Source: Gordonia heveisoli (lineage in GTDB: Bacteria; Actinomycetota; Actinomycetes; Mycobacteriales; Mycobacteriaceae). From it: a stretch of 64,000 nucleotides of DNA. Below, piece by piece: positions 56,667 to 64,000 of the stretch. The stretch spans positions 1 through 64,000 of the forward strand of contig NZ_JASXSH010000016.1 of assembly GCF_030315745.1 (NCBI RefSeq). Reading direction: 5' to 3'. A program made the translations under genes and the position numbers. The notes under the pieces are model-generated. The model searched no databases. It was not told the DNA's origin and saw only the letters and a program-made list of their open reading frames with translations. The stretch's first letter is position 1. The number at the start of each line of letters is the position of its first letter.

Positions 56667-58442
56667 TCACCTCTCGTTGAGAAACGGTGCGAATGGGGGG
56701 ATCTCGTCGGGATCGACGTCGATGACGAGACAGTTGGGGCCGTCGGCGGTCAGCAGATCCGCACTCGCGGCCCGCAGTAGCAGCGGATCGTGACTGGTGC
56801 GAACGTCCAGGCCGGGGAACATGGCCGCGAGGCCGGGTGCGAAATCGGTGTGCCCGAAACGGTTCAGGCTCGGGGTGCCAGGGAAGAACTGCTTCTCCCG
56901 CGTGATGCACATACCGTGCGCATCGTTGTTCAGGATCACCAGCGTCACCGGCGCGGAGTACTCGATCGCGGTGTGGATCTCCATGCCGTGCATGAAGAAT
57001 GCGCCGTCGCCGGCGATCACGACGGTGCGTCGTGGCTGTCGCCGATGGGCGACGCTGGCCGAGATGGCATATCCGACCCCGGCGGCGATGGCGTATCCCA
57101 TCCCGCCCATCCCGAGCGCGACGGTGAAACGTCCAGGACCGAACGGCAAGTGATGGGTGGCGGCGGCGCCGGCGTTGCCCGCGTCGGCGAAGACCGCACA
57201 TCCCGGCGGCATCGACGCACCGACGATCTCGATCGCCCGACGCAGCGACAGTCGGGTACCGGTGTCGTGGCTCGGTACGGCCAAGGAGGTGCGGACGGCT
57301 GCCGGTCGACGCCCTGGTTCCAGACCGGAGTCACGCAACGCCTCCGACAACCGGTGCAGCGCGGCAGGCAGATCCGGGCATTCGATCGACGACGACCCCT
57401 CCCCGCCGGTGCCCTCGGGTGGACGCGGGGCCGCCCGGCCGAGATGGACGACCGGCCGCTCGGCGAGCAGGTCGTCGAGGCCGAACCGGTCGGTCACCGA
57501 CATCCGGCACCCGATCGACAGGACCACGTCGGCCTCGGCAATCGCCCGCCGCGCCGACGGATGTCCCATCACGCCGGTCACACCGGCACAGGACCGGACG
57601 TCCCCGACCGCATCCCGGCCACCGGGGGACGCCACCGTTTGTGCACCGAGTTGGGCTGCCAGTAGGTCGATCTCGTTGCCGAGACGTCCGACGGAAGCCT
57701 CCTCGCCGACCCACACACAGATGGTCCGCCCTCTTCCACGCAGTCGGGCGAGTTCGGCGGCCAGCGCCCCGATCTCCCGGTCCGGGAAGGGTTCCGGTGT
57801 CGTCATCCACTCGTGCGCAGCCGCGCCGATGACCGCATCGGACGCCTGGACATCGCGCGGGATCGCCAGTGCTGCCGGATATCCCGAAGCCAGTGTGGCT
57901 GCCGCCCTGCACATCGCAGCATCGACCTCGCGCGCGTCACGGATGATCTCGCAGGACCCGACCACCCCCGACAGGGTGGTGAGGAAATCGATGGTGTCCG
58001 GCGGCGTGAGCATGTCCTGGAAGGCACCCGCACCGGTCAGCGCGCACGGCGGCATCCCGATCAGCGCGAGCACCGGGACCCGGCTGTCGTAGGACTCGGC
58101 CAGCGCCGGCAGCACATTCATCGCACCGCCACCCGACGTGGTGATCACCGCACCATATCCGCCGGTGATCCGGGCGGTGCCGTCGGCCATGGCACCGGCG
58201 GCGAATTCGTGTTTGGCCACCACCGGGGCCATCCCCGGCGCTCGGACCGCGGCGTCGTAGATGTGCTCGATGTTTGCGCCGTGGACCCCGAAGATGACCG
58301 GGATGTCGAGCCCGCGGAGGAGGTCGACCAGGTGGTCGGCCACCGACCGGGTGGTGTCCGCCTCGGCAACACCCCGTCGGGGTACGTCCCGCGTGGGGGC
58401 ACGCTGCCGTCTGACGCTCTGGTGGGAGGCAATCGCTGTCAT
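56667..58442 (-). CDS. ThDP-dependent enzyme, acetolactate synthase / benzoylformate decarboxylase superfamily
   Basis: The 591-aa three-domain enzyme has an N-terminal PYR domain with catalytic Glu79 (VAKHEFAAGAMADG), a central domain with VLSIGCRMSVTDRF, and a C-terminal PP domain. The PP domain has the ThDP motif GDGAFFMHGMEIHTA (GDG at 478-480) through VTLVILNN (about 505-506). It would decarboxylate a 2-keto acid or join an acyl unit by carboligation. It is not the housekeeping acetolactate synthase, since no ilvN or ilvC is nearby. It is the first gene of the four-gene operon. The ATG at 58442 is preferred over 58463. Confidence 0.88.
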   Translation of the reverse strand: MTAIASHQSVRRQRAPTRDVPRRGVAEADTTRSVADHLVDLLRGLDIPVIFGVHGANIEHIYDAAVRAPGMAPVVAKHEFAAGAMADGTARITGGYGAVITTSGGGAMNVLPALAESYDSRVPVLALIGMPPCALTGAGAFQDMLTPPDTIDFLTTLSGVVGSCEIIRDAREVDAAMCRAAATLASGYPAALAIPRDVQASDAVIGAAAHEWMTTPEPFPDREIGALAAELARLRGRGRTICVWVGEEASVGRLGNEIDLLAAQLGAQTVASPGGRDAVGDVRSCAGVTGVMGHPSARRAIAEADVVLSIGCRMSVTDRFGLDDLLAERPVVHLGRAAPRPPEGTGGEGSSSIECPDLPAALHRLSEALRDSGLEPGRRPAAVRTSLAVPSHDTGTRLSLRRAIEIVGASMPPGCAVFADAGNAGAAATHHLPFGPGRFTVALGMGGMGYAIAAGVGYAISASVAHRRQPRRTVVIAGDGAFFMHGMEIHTAIEYSAPVTLVILNNDAHGMCITREKQFFPGTPSLNRFGHTDFAPGLAAMFPGLDVRTSHDPLLLRAASADLLTADGPNCLVIDVDPDEIPPFAPFLNER

Positions 58443-58465
58443 GTGCCCACAGTGCGCCCACACAC

Positions 58466-58482
58466 CTGAAGGTTCACTGAAG
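58466..58482. promoter_or_regulatory. Phased direct repeat upstream of the ThDP operon
   Basis: CTGAAG occurs at 58466-58471 and 58477-58482, exactly 11 bp apart, 24 bp upstream of the ThDP enzyme start and about 100 bp upstream of the histidine kinase gene. OmpR-type response regulators bind 11-bp-phased direct repeats, and one is encoded nearby. Confidence 0.35.
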
Positions 58483-58584
58483 CGGCCATTCGCCCAGGCT
58501 CTTTCGGCTCCTCGATGATCGGCTTACGATGACCCCAGGGGTGTCACAACCGTCTTCGGTCGGTGATGCCACGCGAGGAGTCAC

Positions 58585-60093
58585 ATGAGCGGATCATCGT
58601 CCGGCGCTTCGGCGTCGCGGTCGGCGGGATTCCGAAAGCTGTTCCGCCGCAACCAGGGTGTGCGCGCGCGATCGACGATCGTGGGTACCGTCCTGCTCAC
58701 GGTGGCGCTGGCGATCGGCGCGGCGGTGATGCTGGTCATGCTCGATCGCACCAACAACCGCACCATGTACAACGCGACCAACTACCACGCGTACGAGCTG
58801 GCCGAGATGATCCGCAGCGGCGGCGTCGCCTCCATTCCGGCCAACGAACTCGTCGCCGGCAGTGGCGGCGCGGACATGATTCAGGTGGTCGACGCGCACG
58901 GCCGGATCGTCGCGGCCTCACCCAACGCGCCCGCCGTCCCCCTCTCCGACGCGAACCCGGCGGGCGGTGGGGCATCCTCGATCTCCGGGCCGATGGTTCC
59001 CGGCGACGACACCACCTATTGCGGCACCGTCGTCACCGCGGTGTTCGGGGATCAGCAGTATCGCGTGATCGCCGTCATCTCCGCCGAACCCTTTCGTCAG
59101 TCGCTGCTCAATACGGCCATCATCCTGGCCATCGAATTGCCGATCCTGATCGGCCTCGCGGCCATCGCCATCTACTATTTCGCCGGTCGCGCGATGCGCC
59201 CGGTCGGGCGAATCACCTCCCAGGTCAACGCGATCACCTCGTCGGATCTCTCCCGCCGGGTCCCGGTACCCACCACCGACGACGAGATCACCCGGCTGGC
59301 GACGACGATGAACGAGATGCTCGACCGCCTCGACCGCGGTCGGCATGCGCAGCTGCGGTTCATCGGCGACGCCTCCCACGAGATGCGCAGTCCGCTCACC
59401 ACGATCGTCGGGATGCTCGATCTCGCCGACTGCACGGACTCGGCCATCGACCTCGACACCGTCCGCACGATCCTGCTGCCCGAGGCGCAGCGGATGCAGA
59501 AGATGGTCGAAGACCTGCTACTGCTCGCACGTGCCGACGAGTCCGGCCTCGGTCTGACGATCCGCGACGTGGATCTCGACGATCTGGTCACCGCGGAGGT
59601 CCGGCGGATCCGATCGCTCGGCCTGGCGACGGTCACCGCGACGATCATGCCGATCCGCGTGTCGGGTGACCCGGAGAAGTTGGGCCGCGCCCTGCGCAAC
59701 CTCACCGAGAACGCCATCGCGCACGCCTCGACGACGGTCGGTGTGCACATGTCGGTCGACCCCGAAGGCGGGCTGGCCCGCATCTCCGTCGCCGACGACG
59801 GCCCCGGAATCCCGCTCGCGTCCCGAACCGCCGTCTTCGAGCGATTCACCCGGCTCCGCCCCGATCGTCGTACCGCCGACGGTTGCGGGCTGGGACTCTC
59901 GATCGTGCACGAGATCGTTCGCGCACACGGTGGCACGGTCGAGGTCGTCGGTCCGTCGCCCGGATTCACCCACGGTGCCACCTTCGTCATCACCCTCGAC
60001 GTGCCCGACGCACCGTCCGATGAATCGACCGACACATCCACGGCGGGGCGCCCGGCCTCCGAGAGTTCGACTCAGATGGCGCGCAGGCGATAG
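58585..60093 (+). CDS. Sensor histidine kinase
   Basis: The 502-aa product has TM1 at about residues 31-54, an extracytoplasmic sensor of about 120 residues, and TM2 at about 177-200. HAMP follows (RPVGRITSQVNAITSSDL), then HisKA (RFIGDASHEMRSPLTTIVG, His265) and HATPase_c (NLTENAIAHA, DDGPGIP, GCGLGLSIVHEIV). The ATG at 58585 has GAGGAG upstream. TACGAT at about 58525 may be its -10. Unusually it converges on its probable partner response regulator, with their 3' ends overlapping by 22 bases. Confidence 0.93.
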   Translation: MSGSSSGASASRSAGFRKLFRRNQGVRARSTIVGTVLLTVALAIGAAVMLVMLDRTNNRTMYNATNYHAYELAEMIRSGGVASIPANELVAGSGGADMIQVVDAHGRIVAASPNAPAVPLSDANPAGGGASSISGPMVPGDDTTYCGTVVTAVFGDQQYRVIAVISAEPFRQSLLNTAIILAIELPILIGLAAIAIYYFAGRAMRPVGRITSQVNAITSSDLSRRVPVPTTDDEITRLATTMNEMLDRLDRGRHAQLRFIGDASHEMRSPLTTIVGMLDLADCTDSAIDLDTVRTILLPEAQRMQKMVEDLLLLARADESGLGLTIRDVDLDDLVTAEVRRIRSLGLATVTATIMPIRVSGDPEKLGRALRNLTENAIAHASTTVGVHMSVDPEGGLARISVADDGPGIPLASRTAVFERFTRLRPDRRTADGCGLGLSIVHEIVRAHGGTVEVVGPSPGFTHGATFVITLDVPDAPSDESTDTSTAGRPASESSTQMARRR

Positions 60094-60743
60094 CCCGCAC
60101 CACGCACGGTCTCGATGGACCGGACCCCGAACGGTGCGTCGATCCGCTTGCGCAGATAGCCGACATACACCTCGACGATGTTGGGGTCGCCCTCGAAGTT
60201 CTGATCCCACACCGAATGCAGGATCTCAGTCTTGGAGACCACCGTGTCGTGGTTACGGATCAGAAACTCAAGGACTGCGAATTCCCTTGGGGTCAGCTCG
60301 ATCTGGCGGCCGTCTCGGGTGACGGTGTGATTGGCCGGGTCGACGACCAGTCCACCGGCGACCAACTGCGCAGGCCGCTCCGGCGCACCGCGTCGCAACA
60401 GTGCACGCAGCCGCGCCATCAGCACGACCACGGAGAAGGGTTTGACGAGGTAGTCGTCGGCGCCACAATCGAGGGCCTCCGCCTGATCGTATTCGCCGTC
60501 CTTGGCGGTCAGCATCAGCACCGGGGTCCAGATCTCGCGGGAGCGCATCTCGTCGAGCACCCGATAGCCGTTGAGCCGGGGCAACATGATGTCGAGGACG
60601 ATGACGTCGAACTCACCCTCCGTGGCCCGCCACAACCCGTCGACCCCGTTGTCGGACAACGTGACCGCCCAACCGTCGGCGGTCAGTGCCCGACGCACGG
60701 TCTCGGCGACCCGCGGGTCGTCGTCGACGACGAGTGCGTGCAC
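60072..60743 (-). CDS. OmpR/PhoB-family response regulator
   Basis: The 223-aa product has a receiver domain with VDDDP (acidic triad), phospho-acceptor Asp51 in VIVLDIMLPRLNGY and LVKPF (Lys101). A winged-helix DNA-binding domain (ELTPREFAVLEFLIRNHDTV; NIVEVYVGYLRKRID; VRGAGYRL) follows. It is the probable partner of the histidine kinase at 58585-60093, which converges on it. It does not resemble MprA closely. It lies nine bases downstream of the Fpg/Nei gene on the same strand and may be co-transcribed with it. Confidence 0.95.
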   Translation of the reverse strand: MHALVVDDDPRVAETVRRALTADGWAVTLSDNGVDGLWRATEGEFDVIVLDIMLPRLNGYRVLDEMRSREIWTPVLMLTAKDGEYDQAEALDCGADDYLVKPFSVVVLMARLRALLRRGAPERPAQLVAGGLVVDPANHTVTRDGRQIELTPREFAVLEFLIRNHDTVVSKTEILHSVWDQNFEGDPNIVEVYVGYLRKRIDAPFGVRSIETVRGAGYRLRAI

Positions 60744-60752
60744 GCGATCACC

Positions 60753-61640
60753 TCATTTCAGCAACCGGGACATCCGTCGATCTGCCAGGACCTTTCCGCC
60801 GGTCTGGCAGGTCGGGCAGTACTGGAAGGACCGGTCGGTGAAGGACACCTCGCGGACGGTATCCCCGCAGACCGGACACGGCAGCCCGGTGCGGGCATGG
60901 ACGCGCAGACCGGTGCGCTTCTCCGATTTCAGGCGCGCCACCTCCTGACCGTCGAGACGCGCGATGGCGTCACCGAGCACGGCGCGGATCGCGTCGTGCA
61001 GGGTTGCCACCTGCTCGGCGGACAGCGACTTCGCGGTCGCGAACGGCGACAGTCGCGCGACGTGCAGGATCTCGTCCGAGTAGGCGTTACCGATGCCTCC
61101 CATGATGCGCTGATCGGTCAGGACGTTCTTGATCCGACCTGCGTGTCCGGCCAGGATCGTCGCGAAGGCGGCTTCGTCGAGGGCGAGGACGTCGGGGCCC
61201 AGGGTCGCCACCCGATCGATCTCGGCCAGGTCGCGCACCACCCACACCGCGAGCCGCTCCTGCGTGCCCGCCTCGGTGACATCGAAGCCCTCGCCGGGCA
61301 GCCCGCAGTGCACCCGCAACGCGATCGGCGACCGACCGCCCGGACGCAACGGCTTCGGGGACAGGTCCTCACTCCAGCGCAGCCAGCCCGCCCGGGACAG
61401 GTGGATGACGACCGAAATCGTCGGATCGTCGGCGGACTCCGATCCGGGCACGGTGTGGATGACCAGGTATTTTCCGACGCGTCCCACGGATTCGATGATC
61501 CGGCCGGGCAGCGCGGTGACGGGCGGATCAGCGGTCTTGAGCACCGACAACGATGCGACGTCGACCCGCCGGATCGGGAGTCCGGCTGCTCGTCCGTCGA
61601 CATAGTCGGCGATGGCAGTCACCTCGGGAAGCTCGGGCAT
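60753..61640 (-). CDS. Fpg/Nei-family DNA glycosylase/AP lyase (Rv0944-like)
   Basis: The 295-aa product begins MPELPEV, so the catalytic Pro and Glu follow processing of Met. It carries GRVGKYLVIHT, GIGNAYSDEILHVARLSP (helix-two-turn-helix region), and a C4 zinc finger (CPVCGDTV, then YCPTC). It removes oxidised bases in base excision repair. The upstream open frame reaches 61751, but only the ATG at 61640 gives the required N-terminus. The product is of normal length, unlike the short mycobacterial Rv0944. Confidence 0.93.
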   Translation of the reverse strand: MPELPEVTAIADYVDGRAAGLPIRRVDVASLSVLKTADPPVTALPGRIIESVGRVGKYLVIHTVPGSESADDPTISVVIHLSRAGWLRWSEDLSPKPLRPGGRSPIALRVHCGLPGEGFDVTEAGTQERLAVWVVRDLAEIDRVATLGPDVLALDEAAFATILAGHAGRIKNVLTDQRIMGGIGNAYSDEILHVARLSPFATAKSLSAEQVATLHDAIRAVLGDAIARLDGQEVARLKSEKRTGLRVHARTGLPCPVCGDTVREVSFTDRSFQYCPTCQTGGKVLADRRMSRLLK

Positions 61641-61665
61641 GACTCCAGTGTGCTCTAGTAAGGGG

Positions 61666-62406
61666 ATGAACTCCCGCCTTTCCGACGCCGAGCTGGCCGC
61701 GCGGATCGCCGAGGGGGCCGGGCAGATCCTGCTCGGGGTCCGGCACGGCAACCTGATCGACGGGCGACTGCTCGGCGACGTCGGCGATCAGATGGCGCAG
61801 GCCTGGATCGGCACGGTGCTCGCCCGGCATCGCCCCCATGACGCGGTGCTCTCCGAAGAGGCGGCCGACGTTGGCAATCGGGCGAGCGCCGATCGTGTCT
61901 GGATCATCGACCCGCTCGACGGCACAAGGGAATTCGCATCGGGCACCGACGACTGGGCGGTGCACGTCGCGCTCACCGAGAACGGGACGGTGACCGAGGC
62001 CGCGGTCTCGTTGCCGGCCACCGGCGAGGTATTCCGCGCCGACAGTGTCGACGCACCGACCGGACCGCTGACGCACCGGCTGGCGACCTCGCGCTGGGGC
62101 GGCTCGTATGAGACGAGTTGGGTCGCCACCCGCCTGCATCTGAACATGGTGGCGATCGGCTCGGCCGGGGCCAAGGCGATGGCGGTGGTCCGCGGCGACG
62201 CCGATGCCTATGTGCACGCGGGTGGCCAGTACGAATGGGACAACGCGGCCCCGGTCGGGGTCGCGCTCGCCGCGGGCCTGCATTGCAGCAGGCTCGACGG
62301 CGCCGAGATCATCTACAACCAGCCACACCCCTACATGCCCGACTTCGTCATCTGCCGACCGGAGATTCGCGACGAGATGCTGGCCGCACTGGCCCAGATC
62401 TGGTGA
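61666..62406 (+). CDS. Inositol monophosphatase-family phosphatase (CysQ-like)
   Basis: The 246-aa product has the metal-binding signatures LSEEAADVGNR (first Glu), WIIDPLDGTREF, and a C-terminal YEWDNAAPVGVALAAG. This pattern and length fit the CysQ/3'(2'),5'-bisphosphate nucleotidase or IMPase group. The ATG at 61666 is preceded immediately by AAGGGG, too close for an ideal ribosome-binding site, so a leaderless or short-leader mRNA is possible. It is divergent from the Fpg gene (25 bp apart). Confidence 0.85.
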   Translation: MNSRLSDAELAARIAEGAGQILLGVRHGNLIDGRLLGDVGDQMAQAWIGTVLARHRPHDAVLSEEAADVGNRASADRVWIIDPLDGTREFASGTDDWAVHVALTENGTVTEAAVSLPATGEVFRADSVDAPTGPLTHRLATSRWGGSYETSWVATRLHLNMVAIGSAGAKAMAVVRGDADAYVHAGGQYEWDNAAPVGVALAAGLHCSRLDGAEIIYNQPHPYMPDFVICRPEIRDEMLAALAQIW

Positions 62407-62455
62407 CCGACACCGCGATTGCGTAGCCGCACGTCACGGAGACCGCGGCGTCGGC

Positions 62456-63217
62456 CTACGAATTCGAGGGTTTACGGAGCAGGTAGATGTCCATGATCCA
62501 GCCGATGCGGGCGCGCGCCTCGGCGCGCACGGCGGCGATCTCGTCGGCGACGTCGCCGACCCGACCGCTGATCAGCACCTGATCGTCGGTGCCCAGGTAG
62601 GCGCCCCACCAGATGTGATCGTCGGCGTCGGCGGTCTGCCGAAAAGCCAACTCGCCGTCGAGCATCACCATCTGATTGGAGTCGGCGCCTGCCGGGGTAT
62701 CCGCCAACCGGCGGCCGGTGGTGATGTGGATGGGCTCACCGATCCGATTGGCAGTGATCGCGTGAGCGGCGGTCAGGGCACTGGCACTGGTGACACCCGG
62801 GATCACCTCGACGTCGAGGTCCAGGCCGGGGCGTCGTGCCAGATCGTCGACGATCCGCAGTGTCGAGTCGTACAGGGCCGGGTCACCCCACACCAGAAAG
62901 GCGGCGACCCCGCCATCGGTGAGCGAGTCGGTGAGTGCGGCGGCGATGAGTTCGGCCCGCGCCTCGTGCCAGCGGCGGACCTCGGCGTCATAGTCGGCCG
63001 GATGACGATCGCGAGGCGGATCGACGAGTTCGATGACGTTGCGCCCGGGTGCGTACCGGTCGACGATGTCGCGGCGCGCCTGCCGCAGATCGTCTTTCGC
63101 CGTGCCCTTGTCGAGCACCACGAAGGCGTCGACGTCGGCCATCGCGTCAATCGCCTCCAGCGTGATCTGACGCGGCCCACCGGGACCGATGCCGATGACC
63201 CGCACCGTGATCCGCAT
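62456..63217 (-). CDS. cobF: Precorrin-6A synthase (deacetylating)
   Basis: The 253-aa SAM-dependent methyltransferase of the tetrapyrrole methylase fold has VIGIGPGGPRQITLEAIDAM, FLVWGDPALYDSTLRIV, and VIPGVTSASALTAAHAI. CobF methylates C-1 and extrudes the acetyl group at that carbon in the aerobic cobalamin pathway. It stands apart from other cob genes here, as it often does in actinobacteria. ATG start at 63217. Confidence 0.93.
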   Translation of the reverse strand: MRITVRVIGIGPGGPRQITLEAIDAMADVDAFVVLDKGTAKDDLRQARRDIVDRYAPGRNVIELVDPPRDRHPADYDAEVRRWHEARAELIAAALTDSLTDGGVAAFLVWGDPALYDSTLRIVDDLARRPGLDLDVEVIPGVTSASALTAAHAITANRIGEPIHITTGRRLADTPAGADSNQMVMLDGELAFRQTADADDHIWWGAYLGTDDQVLISGRVGDVADEIAAVRAEARARIGWIMDIYLLRKPSNS

Positions 63218-63221
63218 CCGG

Positions 63222-64000
63222 CTACACCTTGACCTTGGGCAGTCCGTGCTTACGCGCGGTCATGTCCAGGATGAACTGACGAGGCAGCAGACGGCGCAAC
63301 GCGAAGACGACTGCAGCGTTGTTTCCCCTGGCATAGAAGGGCTTCGGGTGTACGGCAAGGGCCGCTTCGACGATCTGATCGGCCATCGAATCGGCACTGA
63401 TCCCAGCCTGCTCGTTGCGGCCGGTGGCGGCGGCGACGGTCTCGTACTCCGCCCGATACGGCGACTGGTCGCCGATGTGGATGCTGCGCCGGTCGCCGAT
63501 ACCTGTCGCGATCGTGCCGGGCTCGACGCTGATCATCCGAATACCGTAGGGGGCCAGTTCACGTCGGGATGCGAGGGCGAATGCCTTGAGGGCCGACTTG
63601 GTCGCCGCATAGTTGGACCGGAAGGCGACCGGAAAACTCGACAGCATCGAGCCGACCATGATGATGGTGCCGCGCCGGCGCTCACGCATACCGGGCAACA
63701 CCGCCTTGGTGATCGCGACCGGACCGAAGACATTCACCCGAAACAGGTTCTCGATCGCCTCCATCGAGGTGTCCTCGAGTGCACCAGCCTGGGATTCACC
63801 GGCATTGTTGACCAGAATGTCGACGGCACCGACCTGCTCGGCACATGCCGACGCCGATGCGTAGTCGGCGTTGTCCAGTCTGACGTAGGTCACGCCAGGC
63901 ACGGGCGCGCGGAGGGCGTCGGGATTGCGGCTGGTGCCGAACACCCGATGCCCGCGGTCGACGAAACGGCGCGCGACCTCGGCACCGATACCGCTGCCGG
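63222..64000 (-). CDS. Short-chain dehydrogenase/reductase, 5' end beyond the window
   Basis: The frame is open to the last base of the window, so the start codon is missing. The upstream bases translate to a GSGIGAEVARRF cofactor motif. VDILVNNAGESQAG, IIMVGSMLSS, YAATKSALKAFALASRREL and VEPGTIATGI complete the classical SDR pattern. The C-terminus (FALRRLLPRQFILDMTARKHG) is typical of SDRs with a membrane-associated tail. It lies four bases from cobF on the same strand, so the two may be co-transcribed. Confidence 0.9.
   Translation of the reverse strand, partial: GSGIGAEVARRFVDRGHRVFGTSRNPDALRAPVPGVTYVRLDNADYASASACAEQVGAVDILVNNAGESQAGALEDTSMEAIENLFRVNVFGPVAITKAVLPGMRERRRGTIIMVGSMLSSFPVAFRSNYAATKSALKAFALASRRELAPYGIRMISVEPGTIATGIGDRRSIHIGDQSPYRAEYETVAAATGRNEQAGISADSMADQIVEAALAVHPKPFYARGNNAAVVFALRRLLPRQFILDMTARKHGLPKVKV

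Noticed and set aside
56667-58442. Housekeeping acetolactate synthase (ilvB)
   Set aside because: The ThDP motifs are present, but there is no regulatory subunit or ilvC neighbour, and it is operonic with KAS III-like and aminotransferase genes.
58585-60743. MprAB orthologues
   Set aside because: The region is near rpmF-linked markers in mycobacteria, but the regulator sequence differs from MprA and the genes are convergent, not co-directional.

Overview
The window is about 64 kb of high-GC DNA from an actinobacterium of the order Mycobacteriales, most likely Gordonia or a close relative. The evidence is the strong GC3 bias, frequent GTG starts, a PerM-like membrane protein, two DUF5336 membrane proteins, and a gene order that (from memory) follows the Mycobacterium tuberculosis Rv0944-Rv0959 segment: Fpg-like glycosylase, SDR, pgi, chorismate mutase, uvrD1/pcrA, M23 peptidase, sucC, sucD, DUF5336, perM, purN, purH, MoxR-like ATPase and VWA protein. 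Blocks that have no counterpart in that segment are inserted between these markers.

Layout. 1-1.3 kb: a nuclease-like orphan gene and rpmF (bL32), each followed by a copy of a long palindromic repeat. 1.4-7.5 kb: an AEC-type carrier, a DUF1707 protein, a proline/tyrosine-rich membrane protein, and the VWA/MoxR-type AAA+ pair. 7.5-9.1 kb: a three-gene operon (ArsR repressor, AHSA1/SRPBCC protein, TIGR03086 protein) with two ArsR-type operators. 9.2-13.7 kb: a sulfonate module (TauE/SafE exporter, ABC permease, lipoprotein receptor, ATPase, TauD-type dioxygenase). 13.7-18.7 kb: purH, purN, perM and a DUF5336 protein. 18.9-28.8 kb: a seven-gene leucine/branched acyl-CoA degradation operon (carboxylase beta and alpha subunits, acyl-CoA dehydrogenase, MaoC hydratase, CitE-like lyase, acyl-CoA ligase, acetoacetate-CoA ligase). 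A 1192-aa indolepyruvate:ferredoxin oxidoreductase-type protein is divergent from it, with a 22-bp dyad between the two. 32.7-39.5 kb: a PrmC-like methyltransferase with an altered motif, a second DUF5336 protein, TetR, a nitroreductase, a NUDIX hydrolase, an AccD3-like carboxyltransferase, an SRPBCC protein, an RDD protein and a probable leaderless hypothetical gene. 39.6-52.9 kb: sucCD with a clear terminator, an M23 peptidase, pcrA/uvrD1, a secreted protein, a GT-C-like membrane protein, chorismate mutase, pgi, a DUF1851-like protein and a lipoprotein. 52.9-53.1 kb: two near-identical 105-bp intergenic repeats. 53.1-58.4 kb: an SDR followed by a compact four-gene operon (ThDP enzyme, SRPBCC protein, KAS III-like enzyme with a frameshift, PLP aminotransferase). 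58.6-64 kb: a convergent, 3'-overlapping histidine kinase and response regulator, a Fpg/Nei glycosylase, an inositol monophosphatase-family enzyme, cobF, and an SDR cut by the window end.

The best candidate for an undescribed system is the ThDP / SRPBCC / KAS III-like / aminotransferase operon. Its composition suggests a small biosynthetic pathway that joins an acyl unit to a keto acid-derived unit and aminates the product. Its KAS III-like member has an altered catalytic His and a one-base frameshift that must be checked. The two intergenic repeat families and the operator between the leucine operon and the ferredoxin oxidoreductase are the next most interesting items. No rRNA, tRNA, CRISPR array, insertion sequence or prophage was seen.
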